Position numbers and translations under genes: made by a program | Assembly: GCA_964370715.1 (NCBI GenBank) | Contig: CAYJKJ010000026.1 | Span: 1-28,887 of the forward strand | DNA: 28,887 bases | From: CAYJAY01 sp964370715 | Lineage (GTDB): Bacteria; Bacillota; Clostridia; Oscillospirales; Ruminococcaceae | Reading direction: 5' to 3' | Part shown: positions 1 to 5,913 of the stretch, one piece after another | Layout: each line of letters starts with the position of its first letter | Position numbering within the stretch: position 1 is the stretch's first letter | The notes under the pieces: generated by a model | Told to the model about the DNA's origin: nothing | Databases searched by the model: none | The model's input: the letters and a program-made list of their open reading frames with translations, nothing else

Positions 1-944
1 AAAACCTCACCCTTGGAGGATATGACGACTGGAGATTACCTACTGCTGAAGAGCTGTTTTCTATAAGTGATTTTGAAACAGGATGGCCATATCTTGATAC
101 TGAAGTTTTTGGTTTTGACACATCTGAATCTTCGACCGGTGGCGCTCCTCAAGGTGGTTCACCACAAGGCGGTGGCCCTCAAGGAAATGGATCTCAAGAT
201 AGCTCACCACAAGGCGCTGCTCCTCAAGGCGATACAAACGAAATATCCGATGCACAAAACGCACAATTTAATATAGAAACACCACCCAGCACAACTTCTG
301 ATGGAAACATTTCAAAAGAAGAGGGTCAATATTGGAGTGCTGATTATAACCTCGTAGAAGGCGATGAGCGTCTTGGCAACATTGCTTTTGGTGTTAACCA
401 TTTAACGGGACATATCAAAGCATATCCCTCTAATTCCAAACAAATGGGTAAATATGTTCGTGCCGTTCGTGGCGATGTTTATGGCGAAGAGGACTACACA
501 AACAATCAAGACGGAACAATAACAGATAACGCTTCGGGGCTTATGTGGTTAGAAGTCGATCTAGGTGTTGCGGTAGATTGGGAACAAGCGTTGTCCCTTG
601 CCGAAAATTCAACGGTTGCCGGCTATGATGATTGGAGACTGCCGGATGTTAAAGAACTTCAAAGCATAGTAAGTTATGATGGTTCATATCCGGCTATCAA
701 TCAAGAATATTTCAGTTGTACTGAACTTTCAGAAAATGAAAACTACTACTATTGGACAAGCACATCAGCATATTTCAGCGAAATGGCACCCGAGTATGAC
801 TCAGCATGGTATGTTGCTTTTGGCTATACTTCTCACGGCGCCGGTGCTGTGAGATTTTCCCCAAAATACGTGGGTAGCGATGCCATTTCGGAAGGAGAAG
901 ATAATATATTGAATTCCGTGAGATTGGTTAGAAATATCGATTAA
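1..944 (+). CDS. DUF1566 (Lcl_C) protein, two domains, 5' partial
   Basis: The reading frame is open from base 3, so the gene begins before the window. Two copies of the Lcl_C/DUF1566 signature are visible: GYDDWRLPTAEEL at bases 18-56 and GYDDWRLPDVKEL at about 618-659. The second copy is preceded by a typical DNASGLMW start and ends in SVRLVR; the first ends in KYVRAVRG near base 470. A Pro-Gln-Gly-rich stretch interrupts the first domain (bases 144-233). Family members are mostly secreted or surface proteins, including the C-terminal domain of the Legionella collagen-like adhesin Lcl; a surface or adhesin role here is inference. The N-terminus and any signal peptide are outside the window. 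A terminator follows directly. No functional link to the neighbouring flagellin gene is visible. Confidence 0.85.
   Translation, partial: NLTLGGYDDWRLPTAEELFSISDFETGWPYLDTEVFGFDTSESSTGGAPQGGSPQGGGPQGNGSQDSSPQGAAPQGDTNEISDAQNAQFNIETPPSTTSDGNISKEEGQYWSADYNLVEGDERLGNIAFGVNHLTGHIKAYPSNSKQMGKYVRAVRGDVYGEEDYTNNQDGTITDNASGLMWLEVDLGVAVDWEQALSLAENSTVAGYDDWRLPDVKELQSIVSYDGSYPAINQEYFSCTELSENENYYYWTSTSAYFSEMAPEYDSAWYVAFGYTSHGAGAVRFSPKYVGSDAISEGEDNILNSVRLVRNID
144..233 (+). repeat. Six imperfect 15-bp tandem repeats (PQG pentapeptide)
   Basis: Six consecutive 15-bp units encode APQGG, SPQGG, GPQGN, GSQDS, SPQGA and APQGD. The unit is a multiple of three, so gain or loss of units would keep the frame. The repeat sits inside the first Lcl_C domain, between its WRLP segment and the QYWSADY segment. 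Confidence 0.8.
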
Positions 945-974
945 TATACAAACTTTGTGGTTTAAACATAACAC

Positions 975-1010
975 AAAAAGCCGATGGGGGATGAAACTCC
1001 ATCGGTTTTT
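975..1010 (+). terminator. Rho-independent terminator after the DUF1566 gene
   Basis: Stem CCGATGG (981-987) pairs with CCATCGG (999-1005), followed by TTTTT. An A-run precedes the stem, so it may also work in reverse. Confidence 0.75.
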
Positions 1011-1027
1011 CTATGCTATAAAATTGC

Positions 1028-1058
1028 AAAAAACAACCGCTCGTTTGAGCGGTTGTTT
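1028..1058 (-). terminator. Flagellin terminator
   Basis: A perfect 12-bp stem, AAACAACCGCTC (1031-1042) with GAGCGGTTGTTT (1047-1058) and a 4-nt loop. On the minus strand it is followed by a T-run. It lies 50 bp after the flagellin stop codon. Confidence 0.85.
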
Positions 1059-1107
1059 AGTTAGCTTTTTGATTATACTAAGCAGTTGCTTGATATAATT
1101 ATTAAGA

Positions 1108-2376
1108 CTATTGGAGCAATTGAAGGATCGATTGTGGTTGTTGGTTTGCTTGTGCAAGCATTGCTTGAGCAGCTTGTGTAAGCACGTTTTGTCTTGTGTA
1201 TTCCATCATTTCTTCAGCCATGTCTGTATCACGGATACGGCTGTTAGCAGCTGACATGTTTTCTGTTGTTGTGTCAAGGTTGCTGATGGTGTATTCGAGA
1301 CGGTTTTGAACAGCACCGAGGTTAGCTCTGTTTGTCGAAACTTTGTTGATAGCAGCTCTGATAACGTCAACAGCTTCTCCTGCTGAAGTTTGGTCTGCTA
1401 CGCTAATATTTGTGAGTTTAAGTGCTTCTGCGCTAAGATCATCAACGTTAACTCTGATGTTGTTGAAGTAGTCGTTGGTGTCTCCGATTTGGAGTTTCAA
1501 TCCGCCGTTGCTTGCTGCATCGTCTGCAAGTGTGTGTGTTCCACCAGCAGTAGTATCACCAGCTGCTACATCTAATGAATCGCCCGACATTGTAAAGCCA
1601 AGAGTCCATTCATATATTTCGATGTGATCTTCTTCTTGATCTGCTGCAGGCTTTGCAAGTTCAGCTTTAAGTAGTGCTTCTGCTTTGTTTCTAACAGCAG
1701 CTACTATTTCTGACGAAGAATAAGTTTTGTCGCTAGCGTTATCCAAAGTAATGTTGATATTACCAGAAGTGTCATCAATAGTTACAGCAACTTTTCCTGC
1801 AGTAGCAGCGTTTGCGCCTGCTTGGATAGTTATTGTTCCTGCTGAAGTCAACGAAGAAGGTAATTCTGAAATTTTAGCTGTGTTTCCGAAAGTAACTTCA
1901 GCTTCATTGAAGTCTGTCAAAGTTGCGTCAACCGACATACCAGAAGAAAGGCTTCCGTCTAGAAGTTTAATTCCGTTGAAGTCTGCCGAGCTTGCGATAC
2001 GCGAAATTTCGCTGTTAAGATCGTTAACTTCTTGTTGGATAGCTTCACGGTCAACTTCGTTTTGGATAGTTCCGTTAGCCGATTTTGTTGCGAGCTCTAC
2101 CATACGGTTAAGCATGTTGTGGATTTCTTGTGTTGCGCCTTCAGCTGTTTGGATAAGGCTGATGCCGTCTTGTGAGTTAGCAGAAGCTTGTTCCAAACCT
2201 TGGATTTGAGCTTTCATTTTTTCGCTGATTGCAAGACCCGAAGCGTCGTCTGCAGCACGGTTGATGCGGTAACCTGAAGACAATTTCTCCAAAGATTTTC
2301 CAACCATCGAGTTGTTGATTCCTAATGAACGATTAGCGTTCATTGCCATGGTATTAGTTCTAACTACCATTCCCAT
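1108..2376 (-). CDS. fliC: Flagellin
   Basis: This encodes flagellin (FliC/Hag), the filament subunit exported through the flagellar type III apparatus. The 422-residue product has the conserved N-terminal D0/D1 region (TNTMAMNANRSLG, LEKLSSGYRINRAADDASGLAISEKM) and C-terminal region (NLGAVQNRLEYTISNL, NSRIRDTDMAEEM, ending QQPQSILQLLQ). The variable middle, about residues 170-310, is Ala/Asp/Thr-rich. The ATG at 2376 is chosen because AAGGAG sits 8 nt upstream and the protein then begins MGMVVRTNT; an in-frame ATG at 2430 would place the regulatory hairpin inside the coding region. It lies downstream of fliW-csrA on the same strand, and its leader carries a CsrA-type hairpin, so translational repression relieved by FliW is likely. 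Confidence 0.96.
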   Translation of the reverse strand: MGMVVRTNTMAMNANRSLGINNSMVGKSLEKLSSGYRINRAADDASGLAISEKMKAQIQGLEQASANSQDGISLIQTAEGATQEIHNMLNRMVELATKSANGTIQNEVDREAIQQEVNDLNSEISRIASSADFNGIKLLDGSLSSGMSVDATLTDFNEAEVTFGNTAKISELPSSLTSAGTITIQAGANAATAGKVAVTIDDTSGNINITLDNASDKTYSSSEIVAAVRNKAEALLKAELAKPAADQEEDHIEIYEWTLGFTMSGDSLDVAAGDTTAGGTHTLADDAASNGGLKLQIGDTNDYFNNIRVNVDDLSAEALKLTNISVADQTSAGEAVDVIRAAINKVSTNRANLGAVQNRLEYTISNLDTTTENMSAANSRIRDTDMAEEMMEYTRQNVLTQAAQAMLAQANQQPQSILQLLQ

Positions 2377-2395
2377 TTTTGTTTCTCCTTGTTCC

Positions 2396-2428
2396 GGCAA
2401 AACCAAATTCCTTTTTGGTTTATATGCC
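2396..2428 (-). promoter_or_regulatory. CsrA-binding hairpin in the flagellin mRNA leader
   Basis: On the minus-strand RNA, AAACCAAA pairs perfectly with UUUGGUUU (8 bp) around the hexaloop AAGGAA, which presents GGA. The helix is extended by GGCA/UGCC with a 3-nt bulge. Further GGA motifs follow in CCGGAAC and in the AAGGAG ribosome binding site 10-20 nt downstream. This matches the two-site layout known for CsrA on B. subtilis hag: an upstream hairpin site plus a site over the Shine-Dalgarno. Confidence 0.8.
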
Positions 2429-2503
2429 AATAAAATTTTTTATTTATTTCAAACTTTAATTTTATTTGATAATAAAATTAAAGCATAAAATATGAAATTA
2501 GTT

Positions 2504-2529
2504 TCGAGGCTTTTCCTAGCTTGTCCCTC
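2504..2529 (-). promoter_or_regulatory. Second GGA-bearing hairpin in the flagellin leader
   Basis: CGAGG pairs with CCTCG (5 bp) around a 16-nt loop that contains AGGA on the minus strand. It is weaker than the hairpin at 2396-2428 and could be an accessory CsrA site or incidental. The rest of the 292-bp gap between csrA and the flagellin gene is very AT-rich with no further gene; no canonical sigma-28 promoter (TAAA, 15 nt, GCCGATAA) was found in it. Confidence 0.35.
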
Positions 2530-2668
2530 GTTATTAATATTATTCTACGGTTTTCGAAAAACTAAATAGCAAAATTTAAAAAAATAAAATTATTTTTGAA
2601 AAAATTATTTTGTCAGGTTTGAAAAGAATGCTTTATATTTAAATATACTATTTGGTGATACTCCGTTA

Positions 2669-2911
2669 TCAATCATGCTTTAAAAATGTTTTAAGCTTGT
2701 CGGGCGCAACCGACATGGCGGCGCTTTTGTTTTCGATGATAGATTGGTATATCTCGTTTCGCCAAACTTTAAATTGTTTTGGCGCTTCCACACCGATTTG
2801 AACCTGTTTTTTTGAAGATCCGCAAGCGATGTCTTTTATGATAAGCGTTACAGTTTCGCCGCCTATCTCGATTACAAGGGATTCGCCTTTTTTTCTAGTT
2901 AAGTTTAACAT
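2669..2911 (-). CDS. csrA: Carbon storage regulator CsrA
   Basis: This is a small RNA-binding dimer that blocks translation by binding GGA in hairpin loops. The 80-residue product starts MLNLTRKKGESLVIEIGG and contains IGVEAPKQFKVWRNEIY, including the conserved arginine used for RNA binding in the family. The C-terminal tail (about 20 residues past the core) is of the Firmicutes/Spirochaete length. The ATG at 2911 is chosen over an upstream in-frame start because it gives the family N-terminus and has GGGGGA 8 nt before it, inside the last codons of fliW. The start is 1 bp after the fliW stop, so translation is coupled. The likely main target is the flagellin leader immediately downstream. 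Confidence 0.95.
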   Translation of the reverse strand: MLNLTRKKGESLVIEIGGETVTLIIKDIACGSSKKQVQIGVEAPKQFKVWRNEIYQSIIENKSAAMSVAPDKLKTFLKHD

Positions 2912-2912
2912 T

Positions 2913-3335
2913 TTATGTTTCCCCCAGTTTAAAGGGATGTTTGTATGAATAGTCTTTTTCGATAACAAGTTGTTTTGCAAGCCTTGTCTCACGATTTATT
3001 AAAATCGGGCTTTTAAGGTTAAGGGTGGAGCTTTTAAGATCTGCGTTTATCACGCACATTGCCCAAGCGAAAACTTCGCCCTCTCCGATATCTTCGAGAT
3101 GTTGTTCGCCAATTTCAGGCTCATAGTCGCCAACAAAAACATCGGGATCGGCAAGGATAAAGCAAAGCTGTTGTTCTTCGGTTGATTGAAGCCAAGCTAT
3201 CGAGTTGCCAAGTTCCTTGTCGTGTAGCAACACATATCTTTTATACTCTTCGAAACCAAAGAGCGGTTGAACAAAAGTTATAACCTCCTGCTCCTCTATT
3301 TCGACATTTCCAAAATCACGAGTTTCAATATTCAT
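2913..3335 (-). CDS. fliW: Flagellar assembly factor FliW
   Basis: FliW binds either free flagellin or CsrA. When cytoplasmic flagellin is low, FliW is released to antagonise CsrA and flagellin translation resumes. The 140-residue protein starts MNIETRDFGNVEIEEQEVITF and contains the family segments PLFGFEEYKRYVLL, LQSTEEQQLCFILADP and LKSPILINRETRLAKQLVI. The ATG at 3335 is preferred over an upstream in-frame GTG (3362) because it fits the family N-terminus and has AGGGG about 7 nt upstream. The gene abuts csrA and is followed by flagellin, giving the complete FliW-CsrA-flagellin switch in one locus. Confidence 0.94.
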   Translation of the reverse strand: MNIETRDFGNVEIEEQEVITFVQPLFGFEEYKRYVLLHDKELGNSIAWLQSTEEQQLCFILADPDVFVGDYEPEIGEQHLEDIGEGEVFAWAMCVINADLKSSTLNLKSPILINRETRLAKQLVIEKDYSYKHPFKLGET

Positions 3336-3458
3336 AAATCTGCCCCTGTTCCTTTCTTGCACAAAACACCATAAGAAAAATTTAATATTAATTTTGGCGG
3401 TTTAATCTCGCTGTTTTCGTGTTGTCGCAACTTGAACACTTGTTATTTTTTAAACAAC

Positions 3459-3487
3459 ATGATAATATAGACAAAAATCCACAACAA
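3459..3487 (-). promoter_or_regulatory. Candidate promoter for fliW-csrA
   Basis: Reading the minus strand, TTGTTG (-35) is separated by 17 bp from TATCAT (-10). The -35 overlaps an inverted repeat, CAACAAT and ATTGTTG around one base (3482-3496), which could be an operator or a weak end for the upstream pilZ transcript. Confidence 0.35.
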
Positions 3488-3508
3488 TAATTGTTGATAA
3501 AATAGATT

Positions 3509-4210
3509 TTATATAACTTTTTGTTTTAATTGAGTTCTTTGGACATCAAATATATCTCGACATATTAAATCGGTCGTGTATTGGTTGACGTCTAGGAACT
3601 CGCAACCGTATATAAACTCACGTTTTCCGGCTCGGTCGTAGACGGCTTTATGAACAATACGGCATTTGAGCTTGAAGGATTTAATGTATTTAAAGCGAAG
3701 GTTTGAAAGAACAATATGGTCGGATCTTTCGAACTCATGGTCTGACCTAAGCTTAATTCCGCTAAGGCTTAAATCGATTATCTTTGCATCATATTCCGGA
3801 ACTTCGGGAGCTTCAAAGAAATCGTCGTTAGCGTCGTCTTCTGAGATTTCGGTGTAGTCGCTGACCTTGCAAGGGCTGTCGGCCCTAACTCGGAAAAACG
3901 TTCTTTTTTCGGTGTCTTGAACCAATTTCAGATGGCTAATACGCCAAAACATCTTGTTTGCAAGCGCAATCTCACCGCTAACAACCAAAAACCGTTCTTG
4001 TTTTTTCAACACTGCGGTTATCGGCGTTTCATATCGTATCTCCATAAGCTCGGTTCCGTCTCCCGAGACAACGTTGAAGCTTAAAGAATATTTTGTGTTG
4101 ATTGTGCTTATTTTGCCTAAGAGCAATGTATCCCCGTTTTGAGCTTTAACCTCACACAAAGCCTCGGAAAAAGACTCAAGGTTGTCTTTAAAACTCATAT
4201 CTGTTGCCAT
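3509..4210 (-). CDS. PilZ-domain c-di-GMP receptor, YcgR-like
   Basis: The protein has 233 residues. An N-terminal beta-rich part (about 1-98) resembles the YcgR/PilZN region, and the PilZ domain follows. Both c-di-GMP binding signatures are present: R103-TFF-R107 (RxxxR) and D146-LSLS-G151 (D/NxSxxG). Such proteins slow or brake the flagellar motor, or act on other outputs, when c-di-GMP rises. The ATG at 4210 has GGGGTG 5-6 nt upstream; an alternative ATG lies four codons later. The gene lies upstream of fliW-csrA on the same strand but about 170 bp away with its own promoter candidate, and it is divergent from parA-comFB. A flagellar role is inferred from family and position. Confidence 0.88.
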   Translation of the reverse strand: MATDMSFKDNLESFSEALCEVKAQNGDTLLLGKISTINTKYSLSFNVVSGDGTELMEIRYETPITAVLKKQERFLVVSGEIALANKMFWRISHLKLVQDTEKRTFFRVRADSPCKVSDYTEISEDDANDDFFEAPEVPEYDAKIIDLSLSGIKLRSDHEFERSDHIVLSNLRFKYIKSFKLKCRIVHKAVYDRAGKREFIYGCEFLDVNQYTTDLICRDIFDVQRTQLKQKVI

Positions 4211-4260
4211 TGTTACACCCCTATTACTAGTTTGTTTTTACAAAAAAAATATATAAATAT

Positions 4261-4289
4261 ACTATATAACTTTTTTTACATAATTTCAA
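4261..4289 (-). promoter_or_regulatory. Promoter for the PilZ gene
   Basis: TTGAAA and TATAGT are separated by exactly 17 bp on the minus strand, about 50 bp before the pilZ start. The 175-bp divergent region up to parA is otherwise AT-rich; no comparably good promoter was found for the plus strand. Confidence 0.5.
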
Positions 4290-4385
4290 TATCAAAATTT
4301 TAAAAAATATTTTATAGAAAATTAACTAAATTACTATTATTTTAAAGTATAGTCAAGTTAAGCTAAAAGGGGGAGGGCTTTTTTA

Positions 4386-5153
4386 ATGGCGAAAGTTATT
4401 TCTTTTATCAACGAAAAAGGTGGGGTTGGAAAAACTACTTCGACAAACATTATTGCGGCGTGTTTGAAACATAAGAAATTTAACGTTCTTTGTGTTGATT
4501 TTGACCAACAAGGACATCTGAGCTTTAGTTTCGGAGCGAACAACCGAAACGAGCCGACCATCTATGACGTTATAAAGCGATCAGTTCCCGCAAGGAGGGC
4601 AATCCAGCAAACTCCGGTTACCGACATTATCCCGGCGAACGATATGCTTAAAAGCATAGAGGTCGAATTCACCTATGCGGGAAACGAAAAATTATTAAAA
4701 GAATGTTTAAAATCTGTTGGGCATCTATACGACTACATATTAATCGATAGTCCCCCGGAACTGGGGTTAGTTTCGGTTAATGCTCTTGTGGCATCGGATG
4801 TTGTGTTTATTCCGTGCTTGCCCGATGGCTATAGTTTGATGGGAACTATAAGGGTTCATGAAACTATATCTCGAGTTAAAAGATCGTTTAACAATTCGCT
4901 TGTTATTGGCGGAATAATTCTATCTAAATACTATTCCAACCAAGAGATAAGCCGATCTACAGATGAGGTGTTGGTTAAGATAACCCGAATGTTATCGATA
5001 CCGTTGATAAACACAAAAATCCGTAACGGCAACTCTTTAAGCAACGTTACAAGCGTTCAACAACAGGATGTTTATAAAATCTGCCCCAGAGACAGGGCGG
5101 TCGTTGATTTTAAAAGGTTGGTTGATGAACTTCTAAGAAGGGGGCTTATATAA
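4386..5153 (+). CDS. ParA/Soj-family ATPase
   Basis: This is a 255-residue deviant Walker ATPase. KGGVGKTT (residues 11-18) carries the signature lysine of the ParA/MinD class; the Walker A' segment is VDFDQQG (38-43), where most ParA proteins have DxDPQG; Walker B is ILIDSPP (118-124). Such ATPases position cargo (plasmids, chromosomes, chemoreceptor arrays, flagella) by ATP-dependent patterning. There is no ParB gene nearby; instead the next gene, one base after the stop, encodes a ComFB protein. The position between flagellar and chemotaxis genes suggests a role in placing motility machinery, which is inference. The ATG is preceded by AGGGGGAGGG about 8 nt upstream. Confidence 0.9.
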   Translation: MAKVISFINEKGGVGKTTSTNIIAACLKHKKFNVLCVDFDQQGHLSFSFGANNRNEPTIYDVIKRSVPARRAIQQTPVTDIIPANDMLKSIEVEFTYAGNEKLLKECLKSVGHLYDYILIDSPPELGLVSVNALVASDVVFIPCLPDGYSLMGTIRVHETISRVKRSFNNSLVIGGIILSKYYSNQEISRSTDEVLVKITRMLSIPLINTKIRNGNSLSNVTSVQQQDVYKICPRDRAVVDFKRLVDELLRRGLI

Positions 5154-5154
5154 C

Positions 5155-5613
5155 ATGAACGAAAACACAGGATCGACAAAAGATATATTATTTTCAAAAT
5201 TAATTCCGGCTTTAAACGAAAATCCTTTTTCTTCCTCCTATGAAGGCGCGCCGGATATCGAAACTCAATCACCCGAACAGTTGACAGTTGATGAAAACGA
5301 TCCGTTATCTTCGCTTAGAAGCAAACTTTTTGGAAGAGAAACAAAAACAAACGCCGACACATACACCACGGTTAACGTTGTCGAAGGGATAGTTTTAAGC
5401 AATGTTGACAGCGCAATAACAAAGTTTAACGCTTGTTCTTGCGACAAATGCCGTTGCGAAATAATAGCTCGAGCGCTAAACTCGCTACCCCCGAAATATG
5501 TTGTGTGTGACCCGGCTAGTCCTTTAGAATATGAATCGGATATCCCTCAAAAACAGATAGTTGATGCTTTGGTTGGGGCGGTTCTTTTTGTTAGGCGCAA
5601 CCCAACCCATTAA
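5155..5613 (+). CDS. ComFB-domain protein
   Basis: The protein has 152 residues. The first 70 are polar and probably disordered (rich in Asn, Ser, Asp, Glu). The C-terminal half matches the ComFB family (late competence development protein): a helix NVVEGIVLSNVDSAI, the four-cysteine knuckle C94-x-C96-x2-C99-x-C101, then ARALNSLPPKYVV, the family's most typical segment. The knuckle probably binds zinc. ComFB-type proteins have recently been described as cyclic dinucleotide receptors; this is from memory and not verifiable here. The start lies 1 bp after the parA stop with GGGGG inside the parA end, so the two are translationally coupled and probably partners. No other com gene is present. The convergent flagellar gene ends 9 bp away. 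Confidence 0.85.
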   Translation: MNENTGSTKDILFSKLIPALNENPFSSSYEGAPDIETQSPEQLTVDENDPLSSLRSKLFGRETKTNADTYTTVNVVEGIVLSNVDSAITKFNACSCDKCRCEIIARALNSLPPKYVVCDPASPLEYESDIPQKQIVDALVGAVLFVRRNPTH

Positions 5614-5622
5614 ACAAATTTT

Positions 5623-5913
5623 CTATTCAATATGTTCGTTGTTTTTAATCTTGGCTGCGGTTAATATCAGCTCGCTATAGATAGTAGCAACAATTTCGTA
5701 GAGTTCGACCGGAATGTTTGCGCCAACATCCAGCATACACAAAAGGGATGAGGCGCTGTCGTCTCGATAGACGGGTATTCCGGTTTTTTCTGCTATATTT
5801 ACGATTCTTTCGGCGACCTCGCCATATCCCGATGCTATGACAACGGGGGAGAGGTCTTTTTCTTTGTCATATTTTAAAGCAACAGCTTTAAGATCTTTAT
5901 CAAACTTTAACAT
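5623..5913 (-). CDS. Orphan FlhB C-terminal domain protein (YlqH/FhlB type)
   Basis: This 96-residue protein resembles only the cytoplasmic C-terminal domain of FlhB, the export switch of the flagellar type III apparatus: AVALKYDKEKDLSPVVIASGYGEVAERIVNIAEKTGIPV, then NIPVELYEIVATIY. The NPTH autocleavage site of true FlhB is absent; the chain starts about where the cleaved fragment would. The ATG at 5913 overlaps the end of the upstream gene by 14 bp and has GGGTGGG about 5 nt upstream, so the two are coupled. Homologues such as B. subtilis YlqH sit next to a FliK-like gene, as here. The exact role is uncertain; the longer reading frame upstream is a shadow of the neighbour. Confidence 0.85.
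   Translation of the reverse strand: MLKFDKDLKAVALKYDKEKDLSPVVIASGYGEVAERIVNIAEKTGIPVYRDDSASSLLCMLDVGANIPVELYEIVATIYSELILTAAKIKNNEHIE

Noticed and set aside
1727..2209. Plus-strand open frame of 160 codons opposite flagellin
   Set aside because: It lies wholly within the conserved flagellin gene, has no ribosome binding site and reads as low-complexity Ser/Ile/Ala; a shadow.
2377..2430. N-terminal extension of flagellin to an ATG at 2430
   Set aside because: The extension codes over the CsrA hairpin and ribosome binding site and does not match flagellin N-termini.
2539..2575. Sigma-28 promoter upstream of flagellin
   Set aside because: TTTAG and CCGTAGAA are present, and a similar pair (TTTAG, CCGTATAA) lies before cheA, but spacing (about 12 nt) and bases differ from TAAA, 15 nt, GCCGATAA. 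Not called.
5596..5613. NPTH at the C-terminus of the ComFB protein, the same four residues as the FlhB autocleavage site
   Set aside because: It is at the extreme end in an unrelated fold, and the nearby FlhB-like protein lacks the site; taken as coincidence.
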